Shown here in pieces: positions 32,059 to 43,878 of a DNA stretch of 64,000 nt (the first letter of the stretch is position 1; each line of letters opens with the position of its first letter). The notes beneath the pieces were generated by a model. That model was not told where the DNA came from. It searched no databases and saw only the letters and a program-made list of their open reading frames with translations. This DNA comes from Castellaniella daejeonensis. GTDB taxonomy: Bacteria; Pseudomonadota; Gammaproteobacteria; Burkholderiales; Burkholderiaceae_B. A program made the position numbers and the translations under genes. The stretch spans positions 1 to 64,000 of the forward strand of contig NZ_BAAAFN010000014.1 of the NCBI RefSeq assembly GCF_039523555.1, given 5' to 3'.

Positions 32059-32538
32059 TCAGTGGTTCAGGGGCGAACCGCCTTCGGTGCCCGCATCGCC
32101 GTCTTCGTCTTCATCATCGTCTTCGTCGTCCGGCGGCGTTTCGGCCTCGCGCAGGTCGAAGGGGAGCAGGTCCGTCAGCGTGTCCGTCCATGCGACTTCC
32201 TCGCCCTGGGCGTCCACCTTGATGTAGCGTACGCCTTCCAGGTCGGACAGCTGGACGGCCCAGAGGAATTCGCAATCCACCGCCTGGCCGTCGCTCAGGT
32301 CCAGCCCGCCGCAGTTGCCCAGGAAACGCGCCCCAGGACCGCCCGCCTGGACACGGGGACGGTCCTCGTCCTCGTCCTTGGGGCCGAGCGGCAGGGCGAA
32401 CAACACCCATTCATAGCCCGCGTCGGGTTCGGACACGATCTCGGCGATCACGGGCCTGCCCAGCCAGGCGCACAGCGCGTCGGCCGTGCGGCCCAGCAGG
32501 TCGGCCTCGGCCGGAGTGAATGCGAGGGGTAGCGTCAT
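32059..32538 (-). CDS. Hypothetical acidic protein with a C-terminal Asp/Glu tail
   Basis: A 159-residue protein I do not recognise. The first about 120 residues look like a mixed alpha/beta domain (PAEADLLGRTADALCAW, GYEWVLFALPLGPKD, GARFLGNCGG). The end is a run of Asp and Glu (DDEDDDEDEDGD) followed by Gly/Ser. There is no signal peptide or TM helix. An ATG at 32571 would add 11 residues; 32538 is preferred because the folded part begins there. It converges on the glycosyltransferase gene and is divergent from ettA. Confidence 0.72.
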   Translation of the reverse strand: MTLPLAFTPAEADLLGRTADALCAWLGRPVIAEIVSEPDAGYEWVLFALPLGPKDEDEDRPRVQAGGPGARFLGNCGGLDLSDGQAVDCEFLWAVQLSDLEGVRYIKVDAQGEEVAWTDTLTDLLPFDLREAETPPDDEDDDEDEDGDAGTEGGSPLNH

Positions 32539-32726
32539 GGCGGGGAAGAATGGGTGGCTGATGATCGGCATTGTACGGCCCGGGCGGCCTTCCGGCCCGA
32601 TCCGTGGCGCCGGAGCGGCCACGAGGCGCCCACGGCCGTGCGCCCCGGCCCGCCGGTTGCCCGTCCGGCCTACAATCGGGGCTTTGCGTGGCCGAATCCG
32701 TCGGCCCGCCCTTTCACGGTAGAGAC

Positions 32727-34400
<1,674 letters not shown>

Positions 34401-34422
34401 GGTGCCACAACTGGAGTGCATC

Positions 34423-34980
34423 ATGAAATACATGGATGTGAACCAGTCCTTGCTGACGGCCGGCACCAGCCTGCTGCTGGTGGTGGACATGCAGGAAAAG
34501 CTGCTGCCCGCGATCCGCGACACCGACGCCCTGCGCGGCCGGGTCGCGCGCCTGGCACAGGCCGCGCGCCTGCTGTCGGTGCCGGTCTGGGCGACCGAGC
34601 ACTGGCCCGGCAAGATCGGCGCCACCCACCCCGACCTGCTGGCGCATGTCGACCGGGTGGTGTCCAAGACGCATTTCGATGCCTGCCGCGAGGCCGGTTT
34701 CCTGGCGGACTGGCCCGCGGGCCGCACGCGGGTGTTGTTGACAGGCACCGAAGCGCACATCTGCGTGTTACAAACCGGCCTCGGACTGGCGCGGGCCGGT
34801 TTCCAGCCCGTCCTGGTGGCCGATGGCGCCGGTTCCCGCCGCGAGTCGGACTGGGCCGCGGCCTGCGAACGCTGGCGCCACCACGGGCTGGAGATCGTGA
34901 CGTCCGAGATGGCGATCTACGAATGGCTCGAGACCCCGTCGCACCCCGCCTTCCGGGACGTGCTGGCGCTGGTGAAATAG
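34423..34980 (+). CDS. Isochorismatase-family cysteine hydrolase
   Basis: A 185-residue cysteine hydrolase. The catalytic triad expected for the family is visible: Asp22 in VVDMQEK, Lys82 in VVSKTHFDA and nucleophile Cys114 in TEAHICVLQT, with a likely cis-peptide before it. The size matches small YcaC-like or isochorismatase-like hydrolases. A GGAG ribosome site is positioned for the ATG at 34423; ATG34402 and ATG34432 are alternatives. The substrate is unknown; it follows ettA by 22 bases and may be cotranscribed. Confidence 0.85.
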   Translation: MKYMDVNQSLLTAGTSLLLVVDMQEKLLPAIRDTDALRGRVARLAQAARLLSVPVWATEHWPGKIGATHPDLLAHVDRVVSKTHFDACREAGFLADWPAGRTRVLLTGTEAHICVLQTGLGLARAGFQPVLVADGAGSRRESDWAAACERWRHHGLEIVTSEMAIYEWLETPSHPAFRDVLALVK

Positions 34981-35135
34981 GGCATTCCCGTTGTTACAAG
35001 TTACAAGGTTCGACATCTAGGCTCACAGCTTTTTCCAGGGCTGGCGCTTATAAAGAAACCAGGGCGCCGGCGCGGGAACCGCTTCATGGATTCCGGGGCG
35101 CGGAACATCACGCAGCACAGAAAAGGAGAATCATC

Positions 35136-35363
35136 ATGACGATCAGGACAATCGGAAAAATCAGCGCGGCACTGGCGCTGGCAGCGGCCATGGCGGGCTG
35201 CTCGTCCTGGGACAACATGAGCCACCGCCAGAAATCGGCAGTCACGGGCGCGGGCCTGGGCGGCGTGGCCGGTGCGGTCATCACCAACGGTGGGATCCTG
35301 GGCACGGTCGGCGGTGCGGCCATCGGCGGCATCATCGGCGACCAGGTCGGCAAGAACCACTGA
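35136..35363 (+). CDS. Glycine-zipper lipoprotein (OsmB-like)
   Basis: A 75-residue protein with an N-terminal export signal and a lipobox-like MAGC (Cys at residue 21), so it is probably an outer-membrane or periplasmic lipoprotein. The remainder is a glycine-zipper membrane-inserting segment with GAGLGGVAGAVIT and GTVGGAAIGGIIGDQVG repeats, typical of OsmB/YMGG-like proteins. An excellent AAAAGGAGAA ribosome site precedes the ATG. A TTATAAAG box lies near 35048. A terminator follows at 35398. Its role is probably in envelope stress or structure (inference). Confidence 0.82.
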   Translation: MTIRTIGKISAALALAAAMAGCSSWDNMSHRQKSAVTGAGLGGVAGAVITNGGILGTVGGAAIGGIIGDQVGKNH

Positions 35364-35397
35364 TCCCCATTCGGGTGCCCATCTTCGATGGGCCATG

Positions 35398-35434
35398 CGC
35401 GGGACGGTCCGGACGGACTGCCCCGCGTTTTTTT
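35398..35434 (+). terminator. Rho-independent terminator after the glycine-zipper gene
   Basis: CGCGGG (35398-35403) pairs with CCCGCG (35422-35427), with an inner GTCCGGAC palindrome in the loop, followed by a run of seven T. Confidence 0.65.
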
Positions 35435-35455
35435 GCCGCCGGGCAATTCGGGTGC

Positions 35456-35484
35456 TTGACTTCAAACGGGCTTTTCTCTTAAAT
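35456..35484 (+). promoter_or_regulatory. Promoter of the acyl-CoA dehydrogenase gene
   Basis: -35 TTGACT at 35456-35461 and -10 TTAAAT at 35479-35484, separated by exactly 17 bases. The -10 lies inside the palindromic operator at 35479-35506. Confidence 0.7.
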
Positions 35485-35506
35485 TCAAACGATCGTTTGA
35501 ATTTAA
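35479..35506. promoter_or_regulatory. Perfect 28-bp palindromic operator, TetR-family type
   Basis: TTAAATTCAAACG joins ATCGTTTGAATTTAA to form a perfectly symmetric 28-base site. The core CAAACGATCGTTTG resembles the operators of TetR-family fatty-acid regulators (PsrA-like: GAAAC or CAAAC, short spacer, GTTTG or GTTTC). It overlaps the -10, so repression when the ligand is absent is likely. A further half-site TTCAAACG lies at 35461-35468. Confidence 0.75.
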
Positions 35507-35605
35507 TTCGACGGCTTGGTGCATGCGAAAAGGCAGCCGGCGCATGGTCCGGCTTCTGCTCGCTGTTGCCTCGATCGTCCTCGACTATCCCCCTGGAGAC
35601 CGGAG

Positions 35606-37411
35606 ATGCCCGACTACAAAGCCCCCCTGCGCGACATCCGTTTCGTGCGTGACGAGGTCCTGAACTACCCCGCCCACTACCAGTCCCTGCCGGGCTGCGA
35701 AGAGGCCACGCCGGACATGGTCGGCGCCATTCTGGAAGAGGGCGCGAAATTCTGCGAACAGGTCATCGCGCCGCTGAATGCCGTGGGCGATCGCGAGGGC
35801 TGCGTCTGGTCGCCCGAAGGCGTCAAGACCCCGACGGGCTTCAAGGAAGCCTATGCGCAGTACGTCGAAGGAGGCTGGCCTGCACTGTCGCACGACACGG
35901 CGCATGGCGGCCAGGGCCTGCCCGAATCCCTGGGCATGACCATCAGCGAGCTGATGGGCGAGGCCAACTGGGCCTGGGGCATGTATCCCGGCCTGTCGCA
36001 TGGCGCGATGAACACCCTGCAGGCGCACGGTACGCCCGAACAGCAGAAGCTCTACCTGGAGCCGCTGGTTTCGGGCAAATGGACAGGCACCATGTGCCTG
36101 ACCGAGCCGCACTGCGGCACCGACCTGGGCATGCTGCGCACCAGGGCCGAGCCGCAGGCCGACGGCAGCTACAAGGTCACCGGCACCAAGATCTTCATTT
36201 CCGCCGGCGAACACGACATGGCGGAGAACATCGTCCACATCGTCCTGGCCCGCCTGCCGGATGCGCCTGCCGGCACCAAGGGGATCTCCCTGTTCATCGT
36301 GCCCAAGTTCCTGCCTGACGGCCAGGGCGGCCCGGGCGCGCGCAACGGCGTGTCCTGCGGATCGATCGAGCACAAGATGGGCATTCACGGCAACGCCACC
36401 TGCGTCATGAATTTCGACGGCGCCACGGGCTTCCTGATCGGGCCGGCCAACAAGGGCCTGAACTGCATGTTCACCTTCATGAACACGGCTCGCCTGGGCA
36501 CCGCGATCCAGGGCCTGGCGCATGCCGAGGTCGCTTTCCAGGGTGCTTCGGCCTATGCCCGCGAGCGTCTGCAGATGCGTGCCCTGAGCGGCCCGAAGTT
36601 CCCCGACCAGTCGGCCGATCCCATCATCGTGCACCCCGATGTGCGCCGCATGCTGCTGACGATCAAGTCCTTCGCCGAAGGCAACCGCGCGCTGCTGTAC
36701 TATGCCGCGCAGCAGGTGGACATCATGCAGCGCAGCCAGGACGCTGATGCGCGCGAACAGGCCGACAAGCTGCTGGGCTTCCTGACCCCGATCGCCAAGG
36801 CTTTCATGACCGAGACCGGTTTCGAGGCGGCCAACCTGGGCGTGCAGGTCTTCGGCGGCCATGGCTACATTTCCGAGCACGGCATGGAGCAGAATGTGCG
36901 CGACAGCCGCATCTCGATGCTGTACGAAGGCACGACCGGTGTCCAGGCGCTCGACCTGCTGGGACGCAAGGTGCTGATGACGCAGGGCGAATCGCTGCGC
37001 ATCTTCACCAAGGTCGTGCACAAGTTCTGCAAGGCCAATAGCGGCAACCGCGCGATCTCCGATCTGGTGAAGCCCCTGGCCGAGCTGAACAAGGAATGGG
37101 GCGACCTGACCTTGAAGATCGGCATGAAGGCCATGACCAATCGCGAGGCCGTGGGTGCTGCATCCGTCGACTACCTGATGTATTCGGGCTACGTGACGCT
37201 GGCCTATTTCTGGGCCGACATGGCGCGCGTCGCCGCGGAAAAGCTGGCGGCGGGTGAAGGCGACAAAGCCTTCTACCAGGCCAAGCTGCAGACGGCGCGG
37301 TTCTACTTTGCCCGCATCCTGCCGCGCACCCGCACGCACGTGGAAGCCATCAAGTCCGGTCCGGACGTGCTGATGGATCTGCCGGCCGAGCACTTCGCGC
37401 TGGGATACTGA
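35606..37411 (+). CDS. Acyl-CoA dehydrogenase, long C-terminal-domain type
   Basis: A 601-residue flavoprotein of the larger acyl-CoA dehydrogenase group, which has an extra C-terminal alpha domain. Seen: the N-terminal FCEQVIAPLN, the FAD/substrate block MCLTEPHCGTDLGMLRTRA, VTGTKIFISAGEHD, the EHKMGIHGNATCVM region, and the catalytic-loop block GGHGYISEHGMEQNVRDSRISMLYEGTTGVQ. It should perform the first step of a beta-oxidation or amino-acid degradation pathway; chain length cannot be told. A CGGAG ribosome site lies just before the ATG. A TetR-type operator overlaps the promoter. No electron-transfer flavoprotein or regulator gene is nearby. Confidence 0.92.
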   Translation: MPDYKAPLRDIRFVRDEVLNYPAHYQSLPGCEEATPDMVGAILEEGAKFCEQVIAPLNAVGDREGCVWSPEGVKTPTGFKEAYAQYVEGGWPALSHDTAHGGQGLPESLGMTISELMGEANWAWGMYPGLSHGAMNTLQAHGTPEQQKLYLEPLVSGKWTGTMCLTEPHCGTDLGMLRTRAEPQADGSYKVTGTKIFISAGEHDMAENIVHIVLARLPDAPAGTKGISLFIVPKFLPDGQGGPGARNGVSCGSIEHKMGIHGNATCVMNFDGATGFLIGPANKGLNCMFTFMNTARLGTAIQGLAHAEVAFQGASAYARERLQMRALSGPKFPDQSADPIIVHPDVRRMLLTIKSFAEGNRALLYYAAQQVDIMQRSQDADAREQADKLLGFLTPIAKAFMTETGFEAANLGVQVFGGHGYISEHGMEQNVRDSRISMLYEGTTGVQALDLLGRKVLMTQGESLRIFTKVVHKFCKANSGNRAISDLVKPLAELNKEWGDLTLKIGMKAMTNREAVGAASVDYLMYSGYVTLAYFWADMARVAAEKLAAGEGDKAFYQAKLQTARFYFARILPRTRTHVEAIKSGPDVLMDLPAEHFALGY

Positions 37412-37465
37412 TCCCGAGCCGTTGCACCGGGGGCGCATGCGTTCCCGCGTGTGCCGGATCGATCG

Positions 37466-37502
37466 ACGGGGCGGGCCTTCCGTGCGAGAAGGCCCGCCCC
37501 GT
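37466..37502 (+). terminator. Long hairpin after the acyl-CoA dehydrogenase gene
   Basis: A perfect 14-15 bp stem (ACGGGGCGGGCCTTC and its complement) with a 7-base loop. Only GTTCGC follows, with no T-run, so it may act as a factor-dependent terminator or mRNA stabiliser. Confidence 0.55.
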
Positions 37503-37576
37503 TCGCATGGGGGCCGGCGCTGTACACTCTGGGCTTCCCGCCGCCATTCCGCCGGTCCATCCCTTCGCCATTTTCC

Positions 37577-38461
37577 ATGCTGCTCACTCTGCTGAACATC
37601 GTCCTGCCCGTCTTCGCCGTGGCGGCCCTGGGTTACGCCTTCGGCCGCCGCCAGGCGCGCAAGCCGGACATGGCATTCATCAACCATGCCAATGTGATGG
37701 TGTTCTGCCCGGCGCTGGTGTTTTCCGCGCTGCTGGACAATCCGGTCGACCTGACGCGCGGCTGGCCGCTGGTGGCAGCCGGGGTTCTGATCATCGTGGT
37801 GCCGGGCCTGCTGCTGGCCCTGGTGCGCCGCCCGGGAGTCTCACGCCCCGCCTTCCTGGTGCCTGGGATGTTCCGCAATACGGGCAATATCGGCATCCCG
37901 CTGATGATGCTGGCCTACGGCAAGGATCTGCTGGGCGATATCGTGGTGCTGTTCGTCCTGTCGAACCTGCTGCATTTTTCCCTGGGCCTGAGCCTGCTGT
38001 CGCGCGGCGGCAACCGCTGGATGTGGCTGCGCAATCCGAACATCTGGGCGGCCCTGCTGGGCGTGACCCTGGCGCCGCACCGTGACTGGATCCCGCCATT
38101 CGTGACGACCACGCTCGAGCTGACCGGCCAGATCGCGATTCCGCTGATGCTGTTCGGGCTGGGGGTGCGCCTTTCGCAGGACCGGATCGAAAACCTGGGC
38201 CTGGCGCTGCGCATCAACGTCCTGTACCTGCTGGCCGGCGTGCTGACGCTGCCCATCGTGCTGTGGCTGCTGCCCCTGACGCCCGAATGGTCGCGCATGA
38301 TCGCGCTGTCGGTGATGCTGCCGCCGGCGGTGCTGAATTACCTTCTGTGCGAGCAGTATCGTGTGGAGCCCCGCATCGTGGCCAGCGTGGTGCTGCTGGG
38401 CAATGTGCTGTCGGTGGCGACGATCCCGCTGGTGGTGTGGGCGACGCTGGCCTGGATCTGA
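37577..38461 (+). CDS. Auxin-efflux-carrier family (AEC) membrane transporter
   Basis: A 294-residue polytopic inner-membrane protein with about ten hydrophobic segments, organised as two inverted halves around the conserved GMFRNTGNIGIPLMML loop, the crossover motif of AEC/MadM-type carriers. Other members export or import malonate, malate or other organic acids; the substrate here is unknown. ATG 37577 opens directly into the first TM helix (MLLTLLNIVLPVFAVAALGYA). It ends at a terminator and converges on minE. Confidence 0.88.
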   Translation: MLLTLLNIVLPVFAVAALGYAFGRRQARKPDMAFINHANVMVFCPALVFSALLDNPVDLTRGWPLVAAGVLIIVVPGLLLALVRRPGVSRPAFLVPGMFRNTGNIGIPLMMLAYGKDLLGDIVVLFVLSNLLHFSLGLSLLSRGGNRWMWLRNPNIWAALLGVTLAPHRDWIPPFVTTTLELTGQIAIPLMLFGLGVRLSQDRIENLGLALRINVLYLLAGVLTLPIVLWLLPLTPEWSRMIALSVMLPPAVLNYLLCEQYRVEPRIVASVVLLGNVLSVATIPLVVWATLAWI

Positions 38462-38478
38462 GCGGGGATGATGGCGAA

Positions 38479-38531
38479 GGGCCCGCAGTAGTGCCGCTGC
38501 CTGGCAGCGGCCCGCGGGCCCGGGTTTTTTT
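38479..38531 (+). terminator. Rho-independent terminator after the AEC carrier
   Basis: The outer stem GGGCCCGC (38479-38486) / GCGGGCCC (38514-38521) encloses a second hairpin, GCCGCTGCC/GGCAGCGGC. A tract of seven T follows (38525-38531). It points to the + strand, toward the end of minE on the other strand. Confidence 0.8.
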
Positions 38532-38548
38532 GCCTGGCGCCGGCGCGC

Positions 38549-38815
38549 TCAGTTGCGCGCTTCGGCCTGCGGCATCTCGATCTTGACCTCGAGCACTTCC
38601 AGGGAATCCTGGCGATCCAGGTTGACCTTGATGTCTTCGGGGTTGATCTGGACGTATTTCGAGATGACCGCGATCAGTTCCTTCTGCATCTGCGGAAGGA
38701 AATCGGGGGCGTTGCGGCCGCTGCCGCGTTCGTTGATCAGAATGAGCTGCAGGCGGTCCTTGGCGATGCTGGCCGAGGTCTTTTTCTGTCCGCGCAGGAA
38801 ATCCAGGAACGACAT
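38549..38815 (-). CDS. minE: Cell division topological specificity factor MinE
   Basis: An 88-residue MinE that stimulates MinD ATPase and drives Min oscillation. The membrane-targeting/anti-MinCD N terminus is MSFLDFLRGQKKTSA, the linker contains the KDRLQLILINERG beta strand that contacts MinD, and the C-terminal dimer domain ends in VKIEMPQAEARN-like sequence. The length equals E. coli MinE (88). It follows minD by 2 bases in the minC-minD-minE order. Confidence 0.97.
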   Translation of the reverse strand: MSFLDFLRGQKKTSASIAKDRLQLILINERGSGRNAPDFLPQMQKELIAVISKYVQINPEDIKVNLDRQDSLEVLEVKIEMPQAEARN

Positions 38816-38817
38816 GC

Positions 38818-39633
38818 TTATTTACCCCCGAACAGACGCTTGAATAGGCCGGGTTTCTCGTAGTCCACGAAGCGCAGCGGCTTTTCCTCGCCCAGGTAGC
38901 GGGCCACCACGTCCTGGTAGGCCTGGGAAACGTCGGAGTCGCGGATATGGATGGCGGGGATGCCCTGGTTGGACGCCTGCAGCACGGTTTCCGATTCCGG
39001 GATCACGCCGATCAGGCGGATGCGCAGGATGTCTTCGATGTCGCCCAGCGACAGCATTTCGCCGTCGGCCACGCGCTTGGGGTTGTAGCGGGTCAGCAGC
39101 AGGTGTTCCTTGATCGGCTCCTCGCCTTTTTCGGCCCGGCGGGACTTGGCCGACAGGATGCCCAGGATGCGGTCCGAGTCGCGCACCGAGGAGACTTCCG
39201 GGTTTGTGACCACCAGCGCGTCGTCGGCGAAGTAGGACGCCATCACCGCGCCGGTCTCGATCCCGGCCGGTGAATCGCAGACGATGTATTCGAAATCCAT
39301 CGCGGCCAGGTCGTTCAGGACCTTTTCCACGCCGTCGCGCGTCAGGGCGTCCTTGTCGCGCGTCTGGGAGGCCGGCAGGATGTACAGGTTTTCCAGTTGC
39401 TTGTCGCGGATGAGCGCCTGGTTCAGGGTGGCCTCGCCCTGGATGACATTGACGAAATCGTAGACCACGCGGCGTTCGCAACCCATGATCAGGTCCAGGT
39501 TGCGCAGGCCGACGTCGAAGTCGATCACGACGGTCTTGTGGCCGTGCATGGCCAGGCCGGCCGAGAAGCTCGCACTGGTGGTGGTTTTGCCCACTCCCCC
39601 CTTGCCGGAGGTGACTACAACGATGCGCGCCAT
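38818..39633 (-). CDS. minD: Septum site-determining ATPase MinD
   Basis: A 271-residue deviant-Walker ATPase that recruits MinC to the membrane. The ATP loop is VTSGKGGVGKTT, followed by FDVGLRNLDLIMG and the DSPAGIE Walker B region. The C-terminal amphipathic membrane-targeting helix, GLFKRLFGGK, is present. Length and sequence are normal. The start MARIVVVTSGK at 39633 is unambiguous. A 171-base gap separates it from minC, unusual for a min operon, with a possible attenuator inside. Confidence 0.97.
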   Translation of the reverse strand: MARIVVVTSGKGGVGKTTTSASFSAGLAMHGHKTVVIDFDVGLRNLDLIMGCERRVVYDFVNVIQGEATLNQALIRDKQLENLYILPASQTRDKDALTRDGVEKVLNDLAAMDFEYIVCDSPAGIETGAVMASYFADDALVVTNPEVSSVRDSDRILGILSAKSRRAEKGEEPIKEHLLLTRYNPKRVADGEMLSLGDIEDILRIRLIGVIPESETVLQASNQGIPAIHIRDSDVSQAYQDVVARYLGEEKPLRFVDYEKPGLFKRLFGGK

Positions 39634-39678
39634 GGTGACTATGTTCCCCTGTTCGAAAAATTCATGACATCGTAAAGC

Positions 39679-39709
39679 AAAAAGTCCCGGCCGGGCCTGC
39701 TTGCCGGCC
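39679..39709 (-). other. Weak hairpin plus T-run between minC and minD (possible attenuator)
   Basis: Read on the minus strand, GGCCGG and CCGGCC flank a 9-base loop and are followed, after five bases, by TTTTT. It lies in the 171-base gap between minC and minD. It could partly terminate minC transcripts, or the gap may hold a separate minD promoter; neither is certain. Confidence 0.3.
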
Positions 39710-39804
39710 AGGGAGCGTGTCCGGATGTGACCGCGTGCGCCCGGGTGCGGTTTGCATATCCGCATGGCCGGCGCGGCAGCAGCCACGCATCGGGCGCCGC
39801 CGGC

Positions 39805-40620
39805 TCAATGGCTGCCCTGCAGCGCCCGGATGCGCAGTGTGTCGCCGTCGAGCTCGACCTGGGCGGCACGGTTGTGCAGCGAGTCGGGCAGGCGGGTCTC
39901 GATGACCCGGTAGACCCCCGCGATGGCCAGCAGTTCCGGATCCAGCTGGGTCGTGAGGATCATGGCGTGCGGGTTGCCGCGCGCGCCGGCCATGGCCTTG
40001 CCGCGCAACGGGCCGTAGACATGGATGTGGCCGTCGGCAATGACCTCGGCGCCCTGGCTGACCATGCCCATGACGATCAGATCGCCGCCGCGGGCATAGA
40101 TGCGCTGGCCCGAACGCAGCGGGTGGCGGATCACCAGGGTTTCGGCGTGCGCGTCGGCATCGGATGGCGCCGGCTCCGCGGCGCCGGGTGTCGGGCTGGC
40201 CGAGGCGGGCTGGGCGCGTGCGGCCGGGGCCTGCGCGGGCACATCGGGGGGCTCGGGCGCGTGCGGCGCCTGGGACGGCTTGGCCGGGGCGGCGGCGCGG
40301 CCTGCCGGCCGGCCCGTGGAAATGTCCAGGGGAGCCAGGCCCGCATTGCGGGCGGAGTCCAGCAGGGTGTCGGGTGCGCGCACGCCGATCGGATGCAGGC
40401 GGTGGCGGCGCATGGCGTCGGCCAGCGCCAGCCAGTCGGGCGCCTGGTCCAGCCCCTGGGCGTCGAGCACCACGGGCTCGTTTTCGTAGAAGGCGCCGGC
40501 TTCCTTCATGCGCTGGTCCAGCGCCCGGGTCAGCTCGGCGGTGTCGGCCGTATGCAGCACGGCCCGCAGGACGTGCAGGGATGCACTCTTGAAGTCCAGG
40601 GCGGCGGCGGTCTTGGGCAT
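39805..40620 (-). CDS. minC: Septum site-determining inhibitor MinC
   Basis: A 271-residue division inhibitor that blocks FtsZ assembly. The N-terminal FtsZ-binding domain (1-105) starts ALDFKSASLHVLRAVL. A Pro/Ala-rich linker (about 108-155) is longer than in E. coli. The C-terminal beta-helix dimerisation and MinD-binding domain starts near IRHPLRSGQRIYARGGDLIVMG and has the GAEVIADGHIHVYGPLRGKA motif. It is the first gene of minCDE on the minus strand, 33 bases after the end of glnS. Confidence 0.96.
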   Translation of the reverse strand: MPKTAAALDFKSASLHVLRAVLHTADTAELTRALDQRMKEAGAFYENEPVVLDAQGLDQAPDWLALADAMRRHRLHPIGVRAPDTLLDSARNAGLAPLDISTGRPAGRAAAPAKPSQAPHAPEPPDVPAQAPAARAQPASASPTPGAAEPAPSDADAHAETLVIRHPLRSGQRIYARGGDLIVMGMVSQGAEVIADGHIHVYGPLRGKAMAGARGNPHAMILTTQLDPELLAIAGVYRVIETRLPDSLHNRAAQVELDGDTLRIRALQGSH

Positions 40621-40653
40621 GGCTTCGCGATTCCTTGATTGGGTGACCAGGCC

Positions 40654-42405
<1,752 letters not shown>

Positions 42406-42546
42406 GGTGCGGGGATGGACTGGCCTCTGGGGCGGAAAGGGGCAAAAGAATGAAACGGGCATTTTGCCATGTTCGCGCGGGGGCGGCCGGCGGGGCCGCA
42501 AAAGGCGTACAGGCTCGAAGGGGGTTCATATAAACTAGCGCACATT

Positions 42547-43878
42547 ATGACGCAAACCGCATGGGTTCTGTCGCTGTCCCAGTTTTACCTGAGCCTTGGC
42601 TTCGTGCTGTTCTTCCTGGCACTGGAACTGGGCCTGGCCTGGGTCTTGTTCGGCTTCCGGCTGCGCGCCCGGCACAGTCAGGCGGCCTTGCTCGCCTATC
42701 GCTTCTGGGCGCGCGTGTTCGCCTTGTCCCTGATCCTCGGCTTCGCCGCCAGCGTGCCGCTGCTGCTGCAGATCGGCACGCTGTGGCCGGGCTTCATGGA
42801 ACGGGCAGGCGAGGTCGCGGGTCCGCTGGTGGGCATGGCCGTGCTGACGTCCTTCATCTTCAAGTCCTGCTTCCTGGGGGCCATGCTGTACGGGCAGCGG
42901 TCCCTGTCCGACCGCGCCCACACGCTGGTGGTGGGCATGGTGGCGGTCGGCACGTCGCTGACGGCCTGGTGGATTTCCGTGCTGCTGGCCTGGCTGCAGT
43001 GGCCCACCGGCGCGGTCCTGTCCGATGGCCGCTACCAGGTGTCCGACTGGCTCGAACTGCTGGGCGGCATCGCGCCGGTGCTGTTCGGCGTGCTGCTGGC
43101 CGGCGGCCTGCTGCTGGCGGTCACCCTGATGCTGGCCGTGACCGCCTGGCGCACGGAAGTCCGCCCCAGCGATGCGGGGGACCGCAGCGTATACGCCGGG
43201 GCGTTGCGTCTGGTGCTGCTGGCTTTGGTGCTGCAGACGCTGCTGGTGGCGGCCCTGGGGCGCGAGCTGCTGCCGCTGCAGCCGGCCCGCGTGGCGGCCG
43301 TCGTGCCGCAATGGACCAGCGGCCCGCCCGAGCGCCTGTCCCTGGCGGCCTGGCCCGACGAGGCCCAGGGGAGGGACGCCTGGCGGCTGCCGGGGCCCGC
43401 CGAATGGCCGTCCTGGGTGCGGCTGCCTGCCGATGGCCCGCTGCGTGGGCTGAACGACCTGGCCGGCATCCGGCCGCCCCTGGTCGCCACCTACCTGACG
43501 GCGCGGCTGGCCGTGCTGCTGACGGGCCTGCTGGCCGCGCTGGCGGCATGGGCACTGTGGCGGGGGCGTCGCCTGGGTTATGAGCCCGACCATCTGTCGC
43601 GCGCCGGCCGCATCGGCCTGCGGGCCATGGCCTGGCTGGCAGCGCTGTTGCAGGCGGCGGGCTGGGGGCACCTGCTGATCGGCAGCCTGCCCTACGCCAT
43701 CCAGGGCACGGTGTCGCTGCGCGAGATCGGCACGACCGCCGGCGAGGGCGCGCTCTGGTTCGTCCTGTGCCTGCAGCTTGCCGTCTACGGCGCGCTGGCC
43801 GCGGGTTTTCATCAGTTGCTGCGGCACGCCACCCGCTACGGCGTGGTGCCGGTTGCCCGCCATCGGGGACGCGCATGA
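42547..43878 (+). CDS. CydA-fold cytochrome bd subunit I homologue that lacks the haem ligands
   Basis: A 443-residue polytopic membrane protein that aligns along its length with CydA of E. coli: LSLSQF, LQIGTLW, the HTLVVGMVAVGTSLTAWWI block, and the GAVLSDGRYQVSDW loop. In CydA, H19, H186 and M393 ligate haems and E99, E107 and E445 are haem/proton residues. By this hand alignment they become V20, V182, A322, A98, K106 and A370; only R391 is kept (R320). There are no histidines in the corresponding TM helices. The quinol loop GRQPW is replaced by GSLPYA. Haem binding and oxygen reduction are therefore unlikely. The gene overlaps the cydB-like gene by ATGA. The ribosome site is weak. Confidence 0.87.
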   Translation: MTQTAWVLSLSQFYLSLGFVLFFLALELGLAWVLFGFRLRARHSQAALLAYRFWARVFALSLILGFAASVPLLLQIGTLWPGFMERAGEVAGPLVGMAVLTSFIFKSCFLGAMLYGQRSLSDRAHTLVVGMVAVGTSLTAWWISVLLAWLQWPTGAVLSDGRYQVSDWLELLGGIAPVLFGVLLAGGLLLAVTLMLAVTAWRTEVRPSDAGDRSVYAGALRLVLLALVLQTLLVAALGRELLPLQPARVAAVVPQWTSGPPERLSLAAWPDEAQGRDAWRLPGPAEWPSWVRLPADGPLRGLNDLAGIRPPLVATYLTARLAVLLTGLLAALAAWALWRGRRLGYEPDHLSRAGRIGLRAMAWLAALLQAAGWGHLLIGSLPYAIQGTVSLREIGTTAGEGALWFVLCLQLAVYGALAAGFHQLLRHATRYGVVPVARHRGRA

